Source: Candidatus Lindowbacteria bacterium RIFCSPLOWO2_12_FULL_62_27 (GTDB taxonomy: Bacteria; Lindowbacteria; 2-12-FULL-62-27). From it: 17,866 nt of DNA. The DNA lies in contig MFPR01000034.1 in NCBI GenBank assembly GCA_001784175.1, forward strand, positions 1 through 17,866. The letters are read 5' to 3'. Below the pieces are notes generated by a model. The model did not search any database. It was not told where the DNA came from and was given only the letters and a program-made list of their open reading frames with translations. Within the stretch, counting starts at the first letter, position 1. Each line of letters opens with the position of its first letter. The translations under genes were made by a program, and so were the position numbers. Below are positions 1 to 12,100 of the stretch, in pieces.

Positions 1-1
1 C

Positions 2-184
2 ACAAATTTCTGGAGGTACTCCATCTCCGGCAATACGTGGGAGACGAAGGCGGCCACGCCCGCCGGCGTGTCGTACGGGGGCGCGCTGGTCTATCCCGGC
101 ACGGGCGACACCCTCTATGCCCTCGGCGGCAACGGCGGCAACTTCTGGGCGTATACGCTTCCCGGTCCTTACCCCGGCCCGAAC
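2..184 (+). repeat. Kelch-like unit at the truncated N-terminus
   Basis: The translated sequence contains NTWETKAATPAG followed by GGALVYPGTGDTLYALGGN. This matches the unit layout of the downstream gene at 17453 (GGAMVYPGSGDTLYA, then TWDTKAATP). The W, GG and YPG-x-GDTLYA positions repeat roughly every 48 residues, as expected for a kelch-type beta-propeller blade. The unit ends in a PGPYPGP linker just before the first WYVND module. The missing upstream part probably holds a signal peptide and further blades. Confidence 0.75.
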
Positions 185-3100
185 TGGTACGTGAACGACA
201 CGTCGACAAGCGGCGACTCGTACACGTCCGCCGTCGGCAGTGACACCAACGAAGGTTCGGCATCCGCGCCGTTTCGGACGATCATCGCCGCGATGGCCGC
301 CGCATCCGAGGGCGACACCATCTACATCGACGCCGGCATCTACGATTCATACACGTGGGTCAGCGCGACGGAGACGGCGGGGGTCAACATCGACAAGGAT
401 TCGATCACGCTCATCGGCAAGGACTCTGGCTCCACCATCATCGACCCGCCGGGCGCAAGCTCCATCTCGACGATGTACGGCATCTACGCCGACACGCAAG
501 TTGGTCTGACGATCAAAAACCTCGGCGTGACGGGGGCGTACGACGGGATTCATTTTTACAACGTGGATAGTTCTACGATCGAGAGCGACAGCGCAAGCTC
601 AAACGGCAACTACGGCATTTACCTGCGCGTCAATTCCGACACCAACACCATCAAAAATAACACGGCCAGTTCGAATTCGCGCGGCATCTGGCTGGATGCG
701 AGTTCGAACAACACGGTGACAAACAACACGGCCGGTTCGAATTCCAACGAAGGCATCGTTCTGACTTCCACTTCGAACAACAACACGGTGACGAACAACA
801 CAGCCAGTTCGAATTCCAGCGCCGGCATCTGGCATGGCTCTAGTTCGAACAACACGGTGACGAACAACACGGCCAATTCGAACACGAACGACGGCATCTA
901 TCTACAATCGAGTACGAACAACACGGTCACAAACAACACGGCCAGTTCGAATTCGAGATACGGCATCTGGCTGGATGTGACTTCGAACAACAACACGGTG
1001 ACGAACAACACGGCCAGTTCGAATTCCACCTTCGGCATCTATCTGGCTGCGAGTTCGAACAACAACGCGGTGACGGGCAATACGGCCAATTCGAATTTGC
1101 AGCACGGCATCGTTCTAGATGCGAGTTCGAACAACAGGGTGATTCAAAATGAAGTTCGGCTGAATACGCGATATCAGGTGTATATCGACAACGCATCGTC
1201 TTCGGACACGGTGCAGAAGAACAATATCGAGCCGTCGGGAACGAATCCTGACAGCGGGGTCTATAACGGATCGACCATCGCCGCCAACAAATTCACCGTC
1301 ACCCGCAACTGGTGGAACTCGACCGACACGGCGCGGATCAAGCAGATGATCTATCAGAAGTCGAACGGCGATTCCGTGATCTGGCAGCCGTTCCGGCTTG
1401 GGCAGGTCGACACGACCGCGTTCGCCGACACGACAGCGCCGGACGCGCCGGATACGGTGGCGGTGACGCCGAGCGACACGAGCCTGATTGTGTCATGGTC
1501 GGCGGTGACGGCGCTGGAGGAGGCCAACGGCGGGGCGGTGGGTCTGTCGGGGTACCGGGTGTACCGGAGCAAGGTCAAAGACACGTCGTCCTGGGTGAAA
1601 GTGGCGCAGACGGCGACGGGCGTGACCCGGTGGCAGGATACGGATGTCGTGATCGGCTCTCCATATTATTATAGGGTCACCGCGTTTGACACGGCCACGT
1701 TTGAGAACGAGTCGTTCTTCTCGGACAGTCAGCCGTCCGACAGCGCGATGTTTACGACGACGGTGAACTGGTACGTGAACGACACGTCGACGACGGGGGA
1801 CTCGTTCACGACTGCCGCCGGGTCGGACACGGCGTCGGGCAAAGGCACGGTCGCCGCGCCGTTCAAGACAATCCCGCGCGCGATGCAGTTCGCGACGGCC
1901 GGGGACACGATCTGGGTCGACGCCGGGCTGTACGATTCCTACGTCAAGGTCTCCGCATCGGAAACGGCCGGGGTGTACATCACGGTGGACAGCCTGACGC
2001 TGATTGGCAAGGACTCGGGCGCGACGGTGATCGATCCGCCGGGTGACAGCGCTGTGGCCAACCTCTATGGCATTTACGCCGATACGCAGACGGGCCTCAC
2101 GATCAAAAACCTCGGCGTGACGGGGGCCCGCGTGGGCATCTATTTCATGAACGTGGACATGTCGACGGTTTCCGGCGACAGCGCAAGTTCCTGCGCCGAC
2201 CACGGGATTCTTCTTCGTAATGGTTCCGACACCAACACGGTGACGAGCAACACGGCCAGTTCGAATTCGGACCGCGGCATCTTTCTGTTTTCGAGTTCGA
2301 ACAACAACACGGTGACGAGCAACACGGCCATTTCGAATTCGACCTCTGGCATCACTCTGGAATCTAATTCGAACAACAACACGGTGAGCAACAACACGGC
2401 CATTTCGAATAAGCAAAACGGCATCCATATGAATTCGATTTCGAACAACACGGTGAGCAACAATACGGCCAGTTCGAATTTGTCCTACGGCATCTATCTG
2501 TCTGCGAGTGCGAACAACAGCACGGTGAGCAACAACACGGCCATTTCGAATGGTTCCAGCGGCATCTATCTGTATTCGAATTCGAACAACACGGTGAGCA
2601 ACAACACGGCCGATTCGAATTCGAGCTACGGCATCACTCTGGATTTGAGTTCGAACAACACGGTGGTTCAAAATGACGTGAGGAACAACACGACGTACCA
2701 GATTTACATCGTCGGCACGTCCTCCTCCGACACCGTCCAGAAGAACAACATCGTCCCGTCCGCGACGAATCCCGACAGCGGCGTGTTCAACGGCTCGACC
2801 GTCGCGACCAACAAATTCACCTTCACCCGCAACTGGTGGAACTCGACCGACACGGCGCGGATCAAGCAGATGATCTATCAGGCGTCGAACGGCGATTCCG
2901 TGATCTGGCAGCCGTTCCGGCTGGGGCAGGTCGACACGACCGCGGGCGCCGACACGACCGCGCCGGACGCGCCGGATACGGTGGCGGTGGCGCCGAGCGA
3001 CACGATCCTGATCGTGTCGTGGTCGTCGGTGACGGGGCTGGAGGAAGCCAACGGCGGCGCGGTGGGGCTGGCGGGGTATCGCGTGTATCGAAGTCCCGTC

Positions 3101-6100
3101 ATATCCGACACGTCGCTTTGGACAGAGATCGCGCAGGTGGGATCGACCGCGGACGGCTGGCAGGACACGAGCCCCTTTGTGGGCAAAGTCTACTATTACC
3201 GCGTGACCGCCTTCGACGGCGCCTCTCCATATATAAATGAGAGCTTCTACAGCGACTCCATCCCGGGCGACAGCGCGCCCTACACGTCGCAGACCGATTG
3301 GTACGTCAATGACGGTTCGACCGCCGGCGACTCGTACACGTACGCGACGGGTTCGGACATGAGCGGCAATGGCTCGAAACAGACGCCATTTGCGAGCATC
3401 CCGAAGGCGATGTCGGTCGCCACGGCGGGGGACACGATCTGGATCGACGCGGGCCTGTACGATTCGTTTGTCACTGTGAACGGCACGGAGACCGTCGGTG
3501 TGAACATCGACAAGGACTCGATCACGCTCATCGGCGCGGACTCAAACGCGACGGTGATCGACCCGCCGGGGGCGGCGGGGACGGCCGGCCTCTACGGAAT
3601 CTACGCCGACACGCAAGTCGGCCTCACCATCAAAAACCTCGGCGTGACCGGGGCGTACCAAGGGATTCATTTCTATAATGTGGATCAATCGACCGTGGCC
3701 GGCGACAGCGTGTGCTCGAACGGGAACTATGGAATTTATCTTCGTATCAACTCCGACAATAACACCCTGAACGGAAACTCAGCCGCTTCGAATTCGAGTT
3801 TTGGCATTTATCTCTTGTCATGTTCGAACAACACGGTGACGAACAACACGGCCAGTTCGAATTCGAACTACGGCATCTATTTGAACGCCGCTTCGAACAA
3901 CATGCTAACGGGCAACACCGCCAGTTCGAATTCGCCCAACGGCATCTATCTGTATTTCGCTTCGAACAACACGCTGAGCGGCAACACGGCCAGTTCGAAC
4001 GCCTACACCGGCATCTATGTGGACGGAAGTTCCAACAACACCCTGACGAACAACACGGCCGCATCGAACGGGACCTACGGCGTCTGGCTGTACGGGGCTT
4101 CGACCGACAACCTCTTCGCCCAAAATACGCTGGATTCCAACGGCGCGTATCAAATCTACATCGACGGAAGCGGCGGGGCGGGCGCGGCCGACACGTTCCT
4201 GAAGAACAACATCCGCCCGTCGCCCGACAACCCCGACAGCGGCGTTTACAACAACACGGGCAACACGTTCGATTTCACGCGCAACTGGTGGGGGACAACC
4301 GATTCGGTCGCAATCGGCCGCATGATGACCGACACCGGCGCTGTCAACCGCATCGTGTACTCGCCGTGGCGGCTCGGCATCGTCGACACAACCGCTGGCG
4401 CGGACACGGTGGCGCCGAACGATCCGGACACGGTTGCGGCGAGCGCGGCGGCGGGCGCGGGGACGGTTCTGGTGACGTGGAGCGCGGTGACGGCGAATGA
4501 GGACGGCGATGCGGGTGCGGCTGGGGTGGCGCAGTATCGCGTGTATCGCGCGGGCGTCGCCGACACGTCATCGTGGACACAGGTCGGCACGCCCACAGGC
4601 ACGGGGTTCACGGATTCGGGGATGACGATCGGCGCGACGTATTACTACCGCGTGACCGCCCGGGACGGCGCGGCGTTTCCGAACGAGTCGTACTACTCCG
4701 ACTCCGTCGTCAGCGCCACGCCCAGCGGGTGGACCAACGCCGCTGAACCCATGGGCGCCAACGCTGGGGTGTATATTATTAGTTCCATCCAGTGGGGCGA
4801 TTACGACAACGACGGCGACCTAGACCTTGCCGTGTCGGGACAGGATGGCGGCACAAACAATCGACTCATCATCTATCGGAACGACGGCGGCGGAAGTTTC
4901 ACGAACGTGGCCGAGCCGATGGGCGCCAACGCGGGGGTGCGGCAGGGTTCCATCCAGTGGGGCGATTACGACAACGACGGCCGTCTAGACCTTGCCGTGT
5001 CGGGAAGTGACGGCACAAACTATCGACTCATCATCTATCGGAACGACGGCGGCGGAAGTTTCACGAACGTGGCCGAGCCGATGGGCGCCAACGCGGGGGT
5101 GCGGCAGGGTTCCATCCAGTGGGGCGATTACGACAACGACGGCCGTCTAGACCTTGCCGTGTCGGGAGTTGACGGCGGCGCAAACAAGCGCCTCATCATC
5201 TATCGGAACGACGGCGGCGGAAGTTTCACGAACGTGGCCGAGCCGATGGGCGCCAACGCCGGGGTGTATTACAGTTCCATCCAGTGGGGCGATTACGACA
5301 ACGACGGCCGTCTAGACCTTGCCGTGTCGGGACAGGATGGCGGCGCAAACTATCGATTCATCATCTATCGGAACGGCGGCGGCGGAAGTTTCACGAACGT
5401 GTCGGAGCCGATGGGCGCCAACGCGGGGGTGCGGCAGGGTTCCATTCAGTGGGGTGATTACGACAACGACGCCGACCTCGACCTTGCCGTGTCGGGACTT
5501 GACGGCGGCGCAAACAGGCGACTCATCATTTATCGGAACGACGGCGGCGGAAGTTTCACGAACGTGGCCGAGCCGATGGGCGCCAACGCCGGGGTCCAGG
5601 ACGGTTCCATTCAGTGGGGCGATTACGACAACGACGGCCGTCTAGACCTTGCCGTGTCGGGAGCAATTGATGGCGGTACAAACAAGCGACTCATCATATA
5701 CCGGAACGACGGCGGCGGAAGTTTCACGAACGCGGCCGAGCCGATGGGCGCCAACGCGGGGGTGTACGCGGGTTCCATCCAGTGGAGCGATTACGACAAC
5801 GACGGCGACTTGGACCTTGCCGTGTCGGGAAATGACGGCACAAACAAGCGACTCATCATCTATCGAAGCGATGCCATCGCCCCGCCCAACGTCCGGCCTA
5901 ACACGCCGGCGATAAACGCGCCCAAAGGCGCATCGGTCGCGCAGGGCGACACCGTGACGTTCCGCTGGACAAAAGTGACAGGCGACACGACGCCCGATAC
6001 GGGCATGACGTACAACCTGCGCGTGGGGACGGCGAGCGACAAGGCCGACATCTTCGCCGCCGACACGAACAGCGCCGACTCGGTCGGCAACGCGATTTTG

Positions 6101-9100
6101 GGCAACGTCCAGAACGACACGTCGGCGGAGTTGGTGCGGTCGTTGACGGTCGGCCAGACATACTACTGGTCGGTGCAGGCGGTCGATCAGGGGATGATGC
6201 GGTCGGCGTGGGCCACGGAGGAGACGTTCACAATCACTCTTGTGCCCAACACAAGCGGCGTGTGGTACGTGAACGACACGTCGATTGTCGGAGACTCGTG
6301 GACAACCGCCATCGGCTACGACACGGCGGCGGGCAACGGCACGGCGTCGAATCCCTACCGCACGATCACCTATGCGCTCTCGCAGGCCCTGTCCGGCGAC
6401 ACGATCTACATCGACGCCGGGCTCTACGCCGAGACCGTCGTCATCGACACGGACAACATCGCGCTGATCGGCAAGGATTCGACCGCGACGGTGATCGATC
6501 CGCCGGGATCGGACACGGGGATTTACGCGTCCGGAAAGTCGTATCTGCTGATCCGGTCAATCGGCGTCACAGGCGCCTATGATGGAATCGTGTTTAACAA
6601 CGTCGATTATTCGCGGCTCGATGCCGACAGCGCAGGCGGCAACTCCAACTACGGAGTTGTCCTGCGCAACGGATCTGACACAAACACGATTGTAAACGGT
6701 ATCTTCAATTCCAACGCGAGCCGGGGGGTCGTTCTCTGGGCGAGTTACAACGACACCGTGCAGACGTGTGTCGCCGCGTCAAACAGCGGCGTCGGCATCG
6801 GGGTCTTCTCGAGCGGCGGCGGCCATACGTTCACGGGCAACACGACGAATTCCAACACCACCGCGGGCATTCAGATCGGAGCGGGTATCGGCGGAAATCT
6901 TGTCAAGAACAACACGATAACGACCAGTCCCAACATGGGTATCTACATATTGAACGCGCCGAACAATACGATCATCGGAAACATCGTGAAAGGCGCGCAG
7001 CCCGGCATTGAGGTCAGCGCCTCGCGCAACACCATCCGGAACAATTTCATCTCGCAGAATTCGAACGGCGCCGGCGTGTACATCAACGGCATCGCCGACA
7101 CCAACATCGTGGAGCAAAACGACATCGCCGGAAACGAAACCGGCGTCATGGTCATTTTGCAGGCCCGGAACAATGTGATTCAGAAGAACAACATCACGGG
7201 CAACACATGGGAACTGATCAACCGCGGAGGACTGGCCCAGACGACCGGGCGCAACTGGTTCGGCTCGGCGGACTCGGCGACGATTGCGGCGAAGATATCC
7301 GATACCGCGAGCGCGTGGCAGCCGTGGCGTTTGTCCCGGGTCGACACGAGCGCAGGCGCGGATACGACCGCGCCGGACGCGCCGGACACGGTGGCGGTGA
7401 CGCCGTCCGACACGTCGCTCATCGTCACATGGCAGGGGGTGTCGGCGCTGGAGGAGCCAAACGGCGGCGCGGTCGGCCTCTCGGGATACCGCATCTATCG
7501 AAGTCCCGTCATATCCGACACATCGCTTTGGACACAGATCGCGCAGGTGGGGTCGACTGCGGACGGCTGGCAGGACACGAGCCCCTTTGTGGGCAAAGTC
7601 TACTATTACCGCGTGACCGCCTTCGACGCCGCCTCTCCATATATAAATGAGAGCTTCTACAGCGACTCCATCCCGGGCGACAGCGCGCCCTACACGTCGC
7701 AGACCGACTGGTACGTCAATGACGGCTCGACCGCCGGCGATTCGTACACGTACGCGACGGGTTCGGACATCAGCGGCAACGGCTCGAAACAGACGCCGTT
7801 TGCGAGCATCCCGAAGGCGATGACCGCCGCGACGGCGGGGGATACGATATGGATCGACGCGGGGTTGTACGATTCCTACGTCGTGATCTCCGCGACCGAA
7901 ACCGCCGGCGTGAACATCGATAAGGATTCGATCACGCTCATCGGCAAGGATTCGGCGTCGACAATCATCGACCCGCCGGGGGCGAATTCGACGAGCGGGT
8001 TGTACGGCATCTACGCGGACACACAAGTCGGACTTCTGATTAAAAACCTCGGCCTGACGGGGGCGTACGACGGGATTCATTTCGTCAACGTCGATCAGGT
8101 CACGCTCTCCGGCGACAGTTTCAGTTACAATGGCAGGCACGGCGTCATTCTCCTCAACGGCGCTGACACGAACAGCGTCACCGGCAATGCCATCGACTCG
8201 AACGGCAGTGACGGTCTTGAGCTGTCAGCCGGCGCAGGATGCACAATCAGCGGAAACCAGGTTAATTTCAACGGCGCGGCGGGAATTCTTCTGTCCGCCA
8301 ACGCTTCGAACAACACTGTCAGCAATAACGCCGCGCGCCAGAACGCCACGCACGGCATCCACCTCAATCCCGCGGATTCCAACACCATCAGCGGCAACAC
8401 GCTGGAATCGAACCCCACCGGCATCTACCTGCAGACCAGCCACAACAACATGATCTCGAACAATATCGCCGACTCGAACACCAACGGCATTTATCTCCAT
8501 CAAGGCTCCAACCTCAACACCGTCAGCGGCAACTCGGCCAACGCGAACGCCGCCGTCGCCGGCATCATGGTGGACGGCGGCACGAACGACACCATCATCA
8601 ACAATACGGCCAATTCGAACTCCCAGGACGGCATCTTCATCAACGCCAGCACGGCCATCACCATCACCGGCAACACCGTCCAGTCGAACCTCATCAACGG
8701 CATCGACGCGGCCGGAGGGAACACGGGTCTTTTGATCGCCGACAACATTGCCCGGTCGAACACCCAACACGGGATTTATCTTTCGGCCAGCGCCGACCTG
8801 ACGGCCCGCAACAACTTCGTGCGGTTCAACGCGCAGGCCGGCATCCTGCTGGAGTTCGCCGAATCGATCGTGATTTCCCAGAACGACGTCTCCGGCAACG
8901 ACACCGGCATCTGGATCACGGGCGACGCGTCGAACAACTTGATCCTGAAAAATAATATTTCGGGCAACACAGTCAGCAACCTCTACAATCAGAGCGGTGT
9001 CGCCCAGACCCTCGCCCGCAACTGGTGGGGCACGTCGGATGAAGTGACGATTGCGGAGAAGATCGCGGATCCGTCGGGGAGTGTGTGGCGGCCGTACAGG

Positions 9101-12100
9101 TTGGAACTTGTAGACACAGCGGCCGGCGCCGACACGGTCGCCCCTGAATCACCGTCAAGCGTAACGCTGGACACGAGCACGCCGGGCCAGATCACGCTCA
9201 CGTGGGTCAATCCGACGATCAACGAGGATTCGGACCTCGGGACGGTGGGATTCGCCGGCCTCAACATCTTCCGGTTGGTCAACCAGCCCGATTCGTCCAA
9301 CTGGTCCGACGGTATCTACGTCGTCCGGCAGACGACGGCGTTGGAGACGACGTGGATAGACACGGACGTGACGGGCGGGAACACCTATTATTACCGGCTC
9401 ACATCGAAGGACACGGCGCCGTTTGTGAACGAGTCGTTCGCCATGGATACATACTGGGCGACGGCGGCCGTCGCATACAGCGGGCCATCGTGGTATGTAA
9501 ACGATACGTCGACATCCGGCGACTCGTACACGAGCGCGATCGGGGATGACACGACGGGCGCCGGGTCGGCGGGCGCGCCGTATGCGACCATCACGAAAGC
9601 CCTTCTGATGGCCAAGTCCGGCGACACGATTTATGTCGACCCCGGCGCGTACACCGCGCCGGTCGTGATCGACACCGACAACCTCACGCTCGTCGGCGCG
9701 GACAATTCGCTTGCGGTCATCGACGTGGGCGCGAGCGGTGACGGCATTTCCGCCACGGGACGCACGGGGCTTTCGATCCAGAACATCGGCGTCGTCAACG
9801 CCTTGAACGGCGTCCTGTTCAACCAGGTCACGAACTCGACCATATCCACCGCCTACATCTTCGGATGCTCGACGAACGGCATCCGCCTTACAAACGGGTC
9901 GGACACCAACACCCTCATCGGCAATACCGCGTTCTCGTGCCCGAACGGGATCGATCTGGAGGCGAGCGCCTTCAACACGCTGACGTACAACAGCGTCTCC
10001 ACGAACTCGGCCATCAACATTCATCTCCTCGGCGCTTCGAACAACACCCTGAGCAACAACTACGCCGACGGCGGTTCGGGCGACGGCATCTATCTGGACA
10101 GCGGATCGAACAACAACACGCTGGAGACCAACAGCGCCGGCGGCAATACCGGCAGCGGGATTGTGATCGCCGGCAGTTCTTACAACAACATCTACGGCAA
10201 CATCGCCGACACGAACGGCGCGCAGGGCGTTTATCTTCAGGCGAATTCGACCGGCAACACTATCAATTCCAACTCGGTCGCCGGCAACGCCACAGGCATC
10301 TACGCGGCGCCGAATGCGGATTCAAACATCATCGCCGCCAACGCGGCCCTTTCGAACACGTCCTTCGGCATTTACCTGAGCGGCTGCACCGGCAACACGG
10401 TAAGCGGCAATACGGCCGATTACAACACCTCCTATGGGATATGGCTGTCCGCGTGCGCGAACACTGCGTTGAACGGCAACGAGGCCGCCTCCAATTCGGA
10501 CTACGGCATTCTCCTTGGAGGGGGATCGATGAACAACGCGGTGTCCGGAAACGTTTCCATGCTGAACGCCACCGTCGGCATCTATCTTGCGGGAAGTTCG
10601 AACAACACGATCGTGGATAATGCCATCCGCGCCAACACCACCAACGGCGTCGAGTTCAGCGCGAGTTCCGACAACAACATCCTGATGAACAACGGAATCA
10701 CAGCCAACGGGATGGACGGCGTCGAAATCGGAAACAGCTCGAACAACATCATGGTTCAAAATCTGATCGCGTCGAACACTCAGTACCAGATATTCTGGTA
10801 CGGGACATCTTCGGCCAACTTGATTTCGAAGAACAACATCTCCTACGCGCCCGGCAATCCGCCCCTCAGCGCCTATATCGCCCCGACCGCCGCGCCGGCA
10901 GTGATCGACCTGACGCGCAACTGGTGGGGCAGTACGGACACGGCGGAGATTCTGGCGATGACGGTGTACCAGGGAACCAACGGAGACACGCTCGTGTTCA
11001 CCCCGTTTCGCATCGGAGTCGTGGACACGACCGCGGGCGCGGACACGGTCGCGCCCGAATCGCCGGAGACGGTGGCGGCGGACGCGCCGGTGAGCGCGGG
11101 ATACGTGCGGATCACGTGGAGCGCGGTGACGGCGAACGAGGACGGCGACGCGGGCGCGGCCGATGTGAGTTCCTACCGCATCTACCGGTCGCTCACGGGC
11201 GACACGAGCGATTGGGTCGAAGCAATCGGCACGGCCGCCGGGGACAACTTCATCGACACGTCCGTCGCGCTTGGGACGACTTACTATTACCGCGTTACCG
11301 CCGTCGACACCGCGACGACGCCGAACGAGTCGTTTTATTCCGATTCCATCGTCAGCGCGACGCCGCCGATGTACGACGGCCCGGCCTGGTTCGTGAATGA
11401 CACGTCGGCGGCGGGCGACTCGTATACGAGCGCGTCCGGGAGCGACGGAACGGGCGACGGGTCGGCGGGCGCGCCGTTTCGCACCATCGCGAAAGCGCTT
11501 GATATGGCCGCATCCGGCGAGACCATCTACATCGACGCCGGTTACTACACGGAGACGGCGGTCATCGACACGGACGATATCACGATATCCGGCGTTGACT
11601 CCGGCGCGACCGTCATCAGTGCCGGCTCTACCGGCGATCCCGTCATTCACGCGCAGAATTGCGCGAATGTCAGGATTGAAAAACTCGGCGTTCGGAACGG
11701 CTATTCCGGGTTGCGGCTCGACAATGTGAATGGGGCGTATATCGAGGGCGTGGAGGCCAAGGACAATCAGTGGTTCGGCGTCGCCATAAGCGGCGGAACG
11801 AACCACACGCTGGTCTACATCTCCGCGACCGGCACGGAAACCGCCGGCGTCTACATCGACAATACGTCGGGCGACTCCATACAGAATTGTTACAGCAGTT
11901 CGAACGGCACAAACGGCTTTGAACTTTGGAATTCCGTCGGAAGCATGTGGAGCGGCAACACCGCGTCGAACAACTCGGGCGCGGGATTTCAAGTCCGGTC
12001 GTGCGCGAGCAATAGCTTCTCAGGCAACACGGCCGATTCGAATGCGTCGAACGGCATGGAACTGGCATCGAGCACGGCCAATTTGGTGAAAGGCAATCGC

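Noticed and set aside
68-70. GTG 68 as the start of the giant gene
   Set aside because: The same frame is open to the window edge and upstream codons encode the first half of a kelch-like unit that matches the downstream paralogue. No ribosome binding site or signal peptide is present at 68.
640-1140. Regular repeats resembling a CRISPR array or tandem satellite
   Set aside because: The period is 69-72 bp without distinct spacers, and every repeat is read in frame as a beta-helix coil.
1493-2671. Minus-strand open frame of 392 codons
   Set aside because: Its internal repeats (HRVVVRTR-like) are just the reverse of the NNTVTSNTA coils on the plus strand.
6779-8140. Long minus-strand open frame (453 codons) opposite the giant gene
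   Set aside because: It is antisense to conserved modules. Its translation is Arg/Val/His-rich low-complexity sequence with no domain signal, and it has no ribosome binding site. High GC and repeats explain the lack of stops.
10322-11992. Minus-strand open frame of 556 codons
   Set aside because: It is a mirror of modules 6 and 7. The Arg/Val/Gly-rich pattern repeats with the coils beneath it, as expected for a shadow frame.
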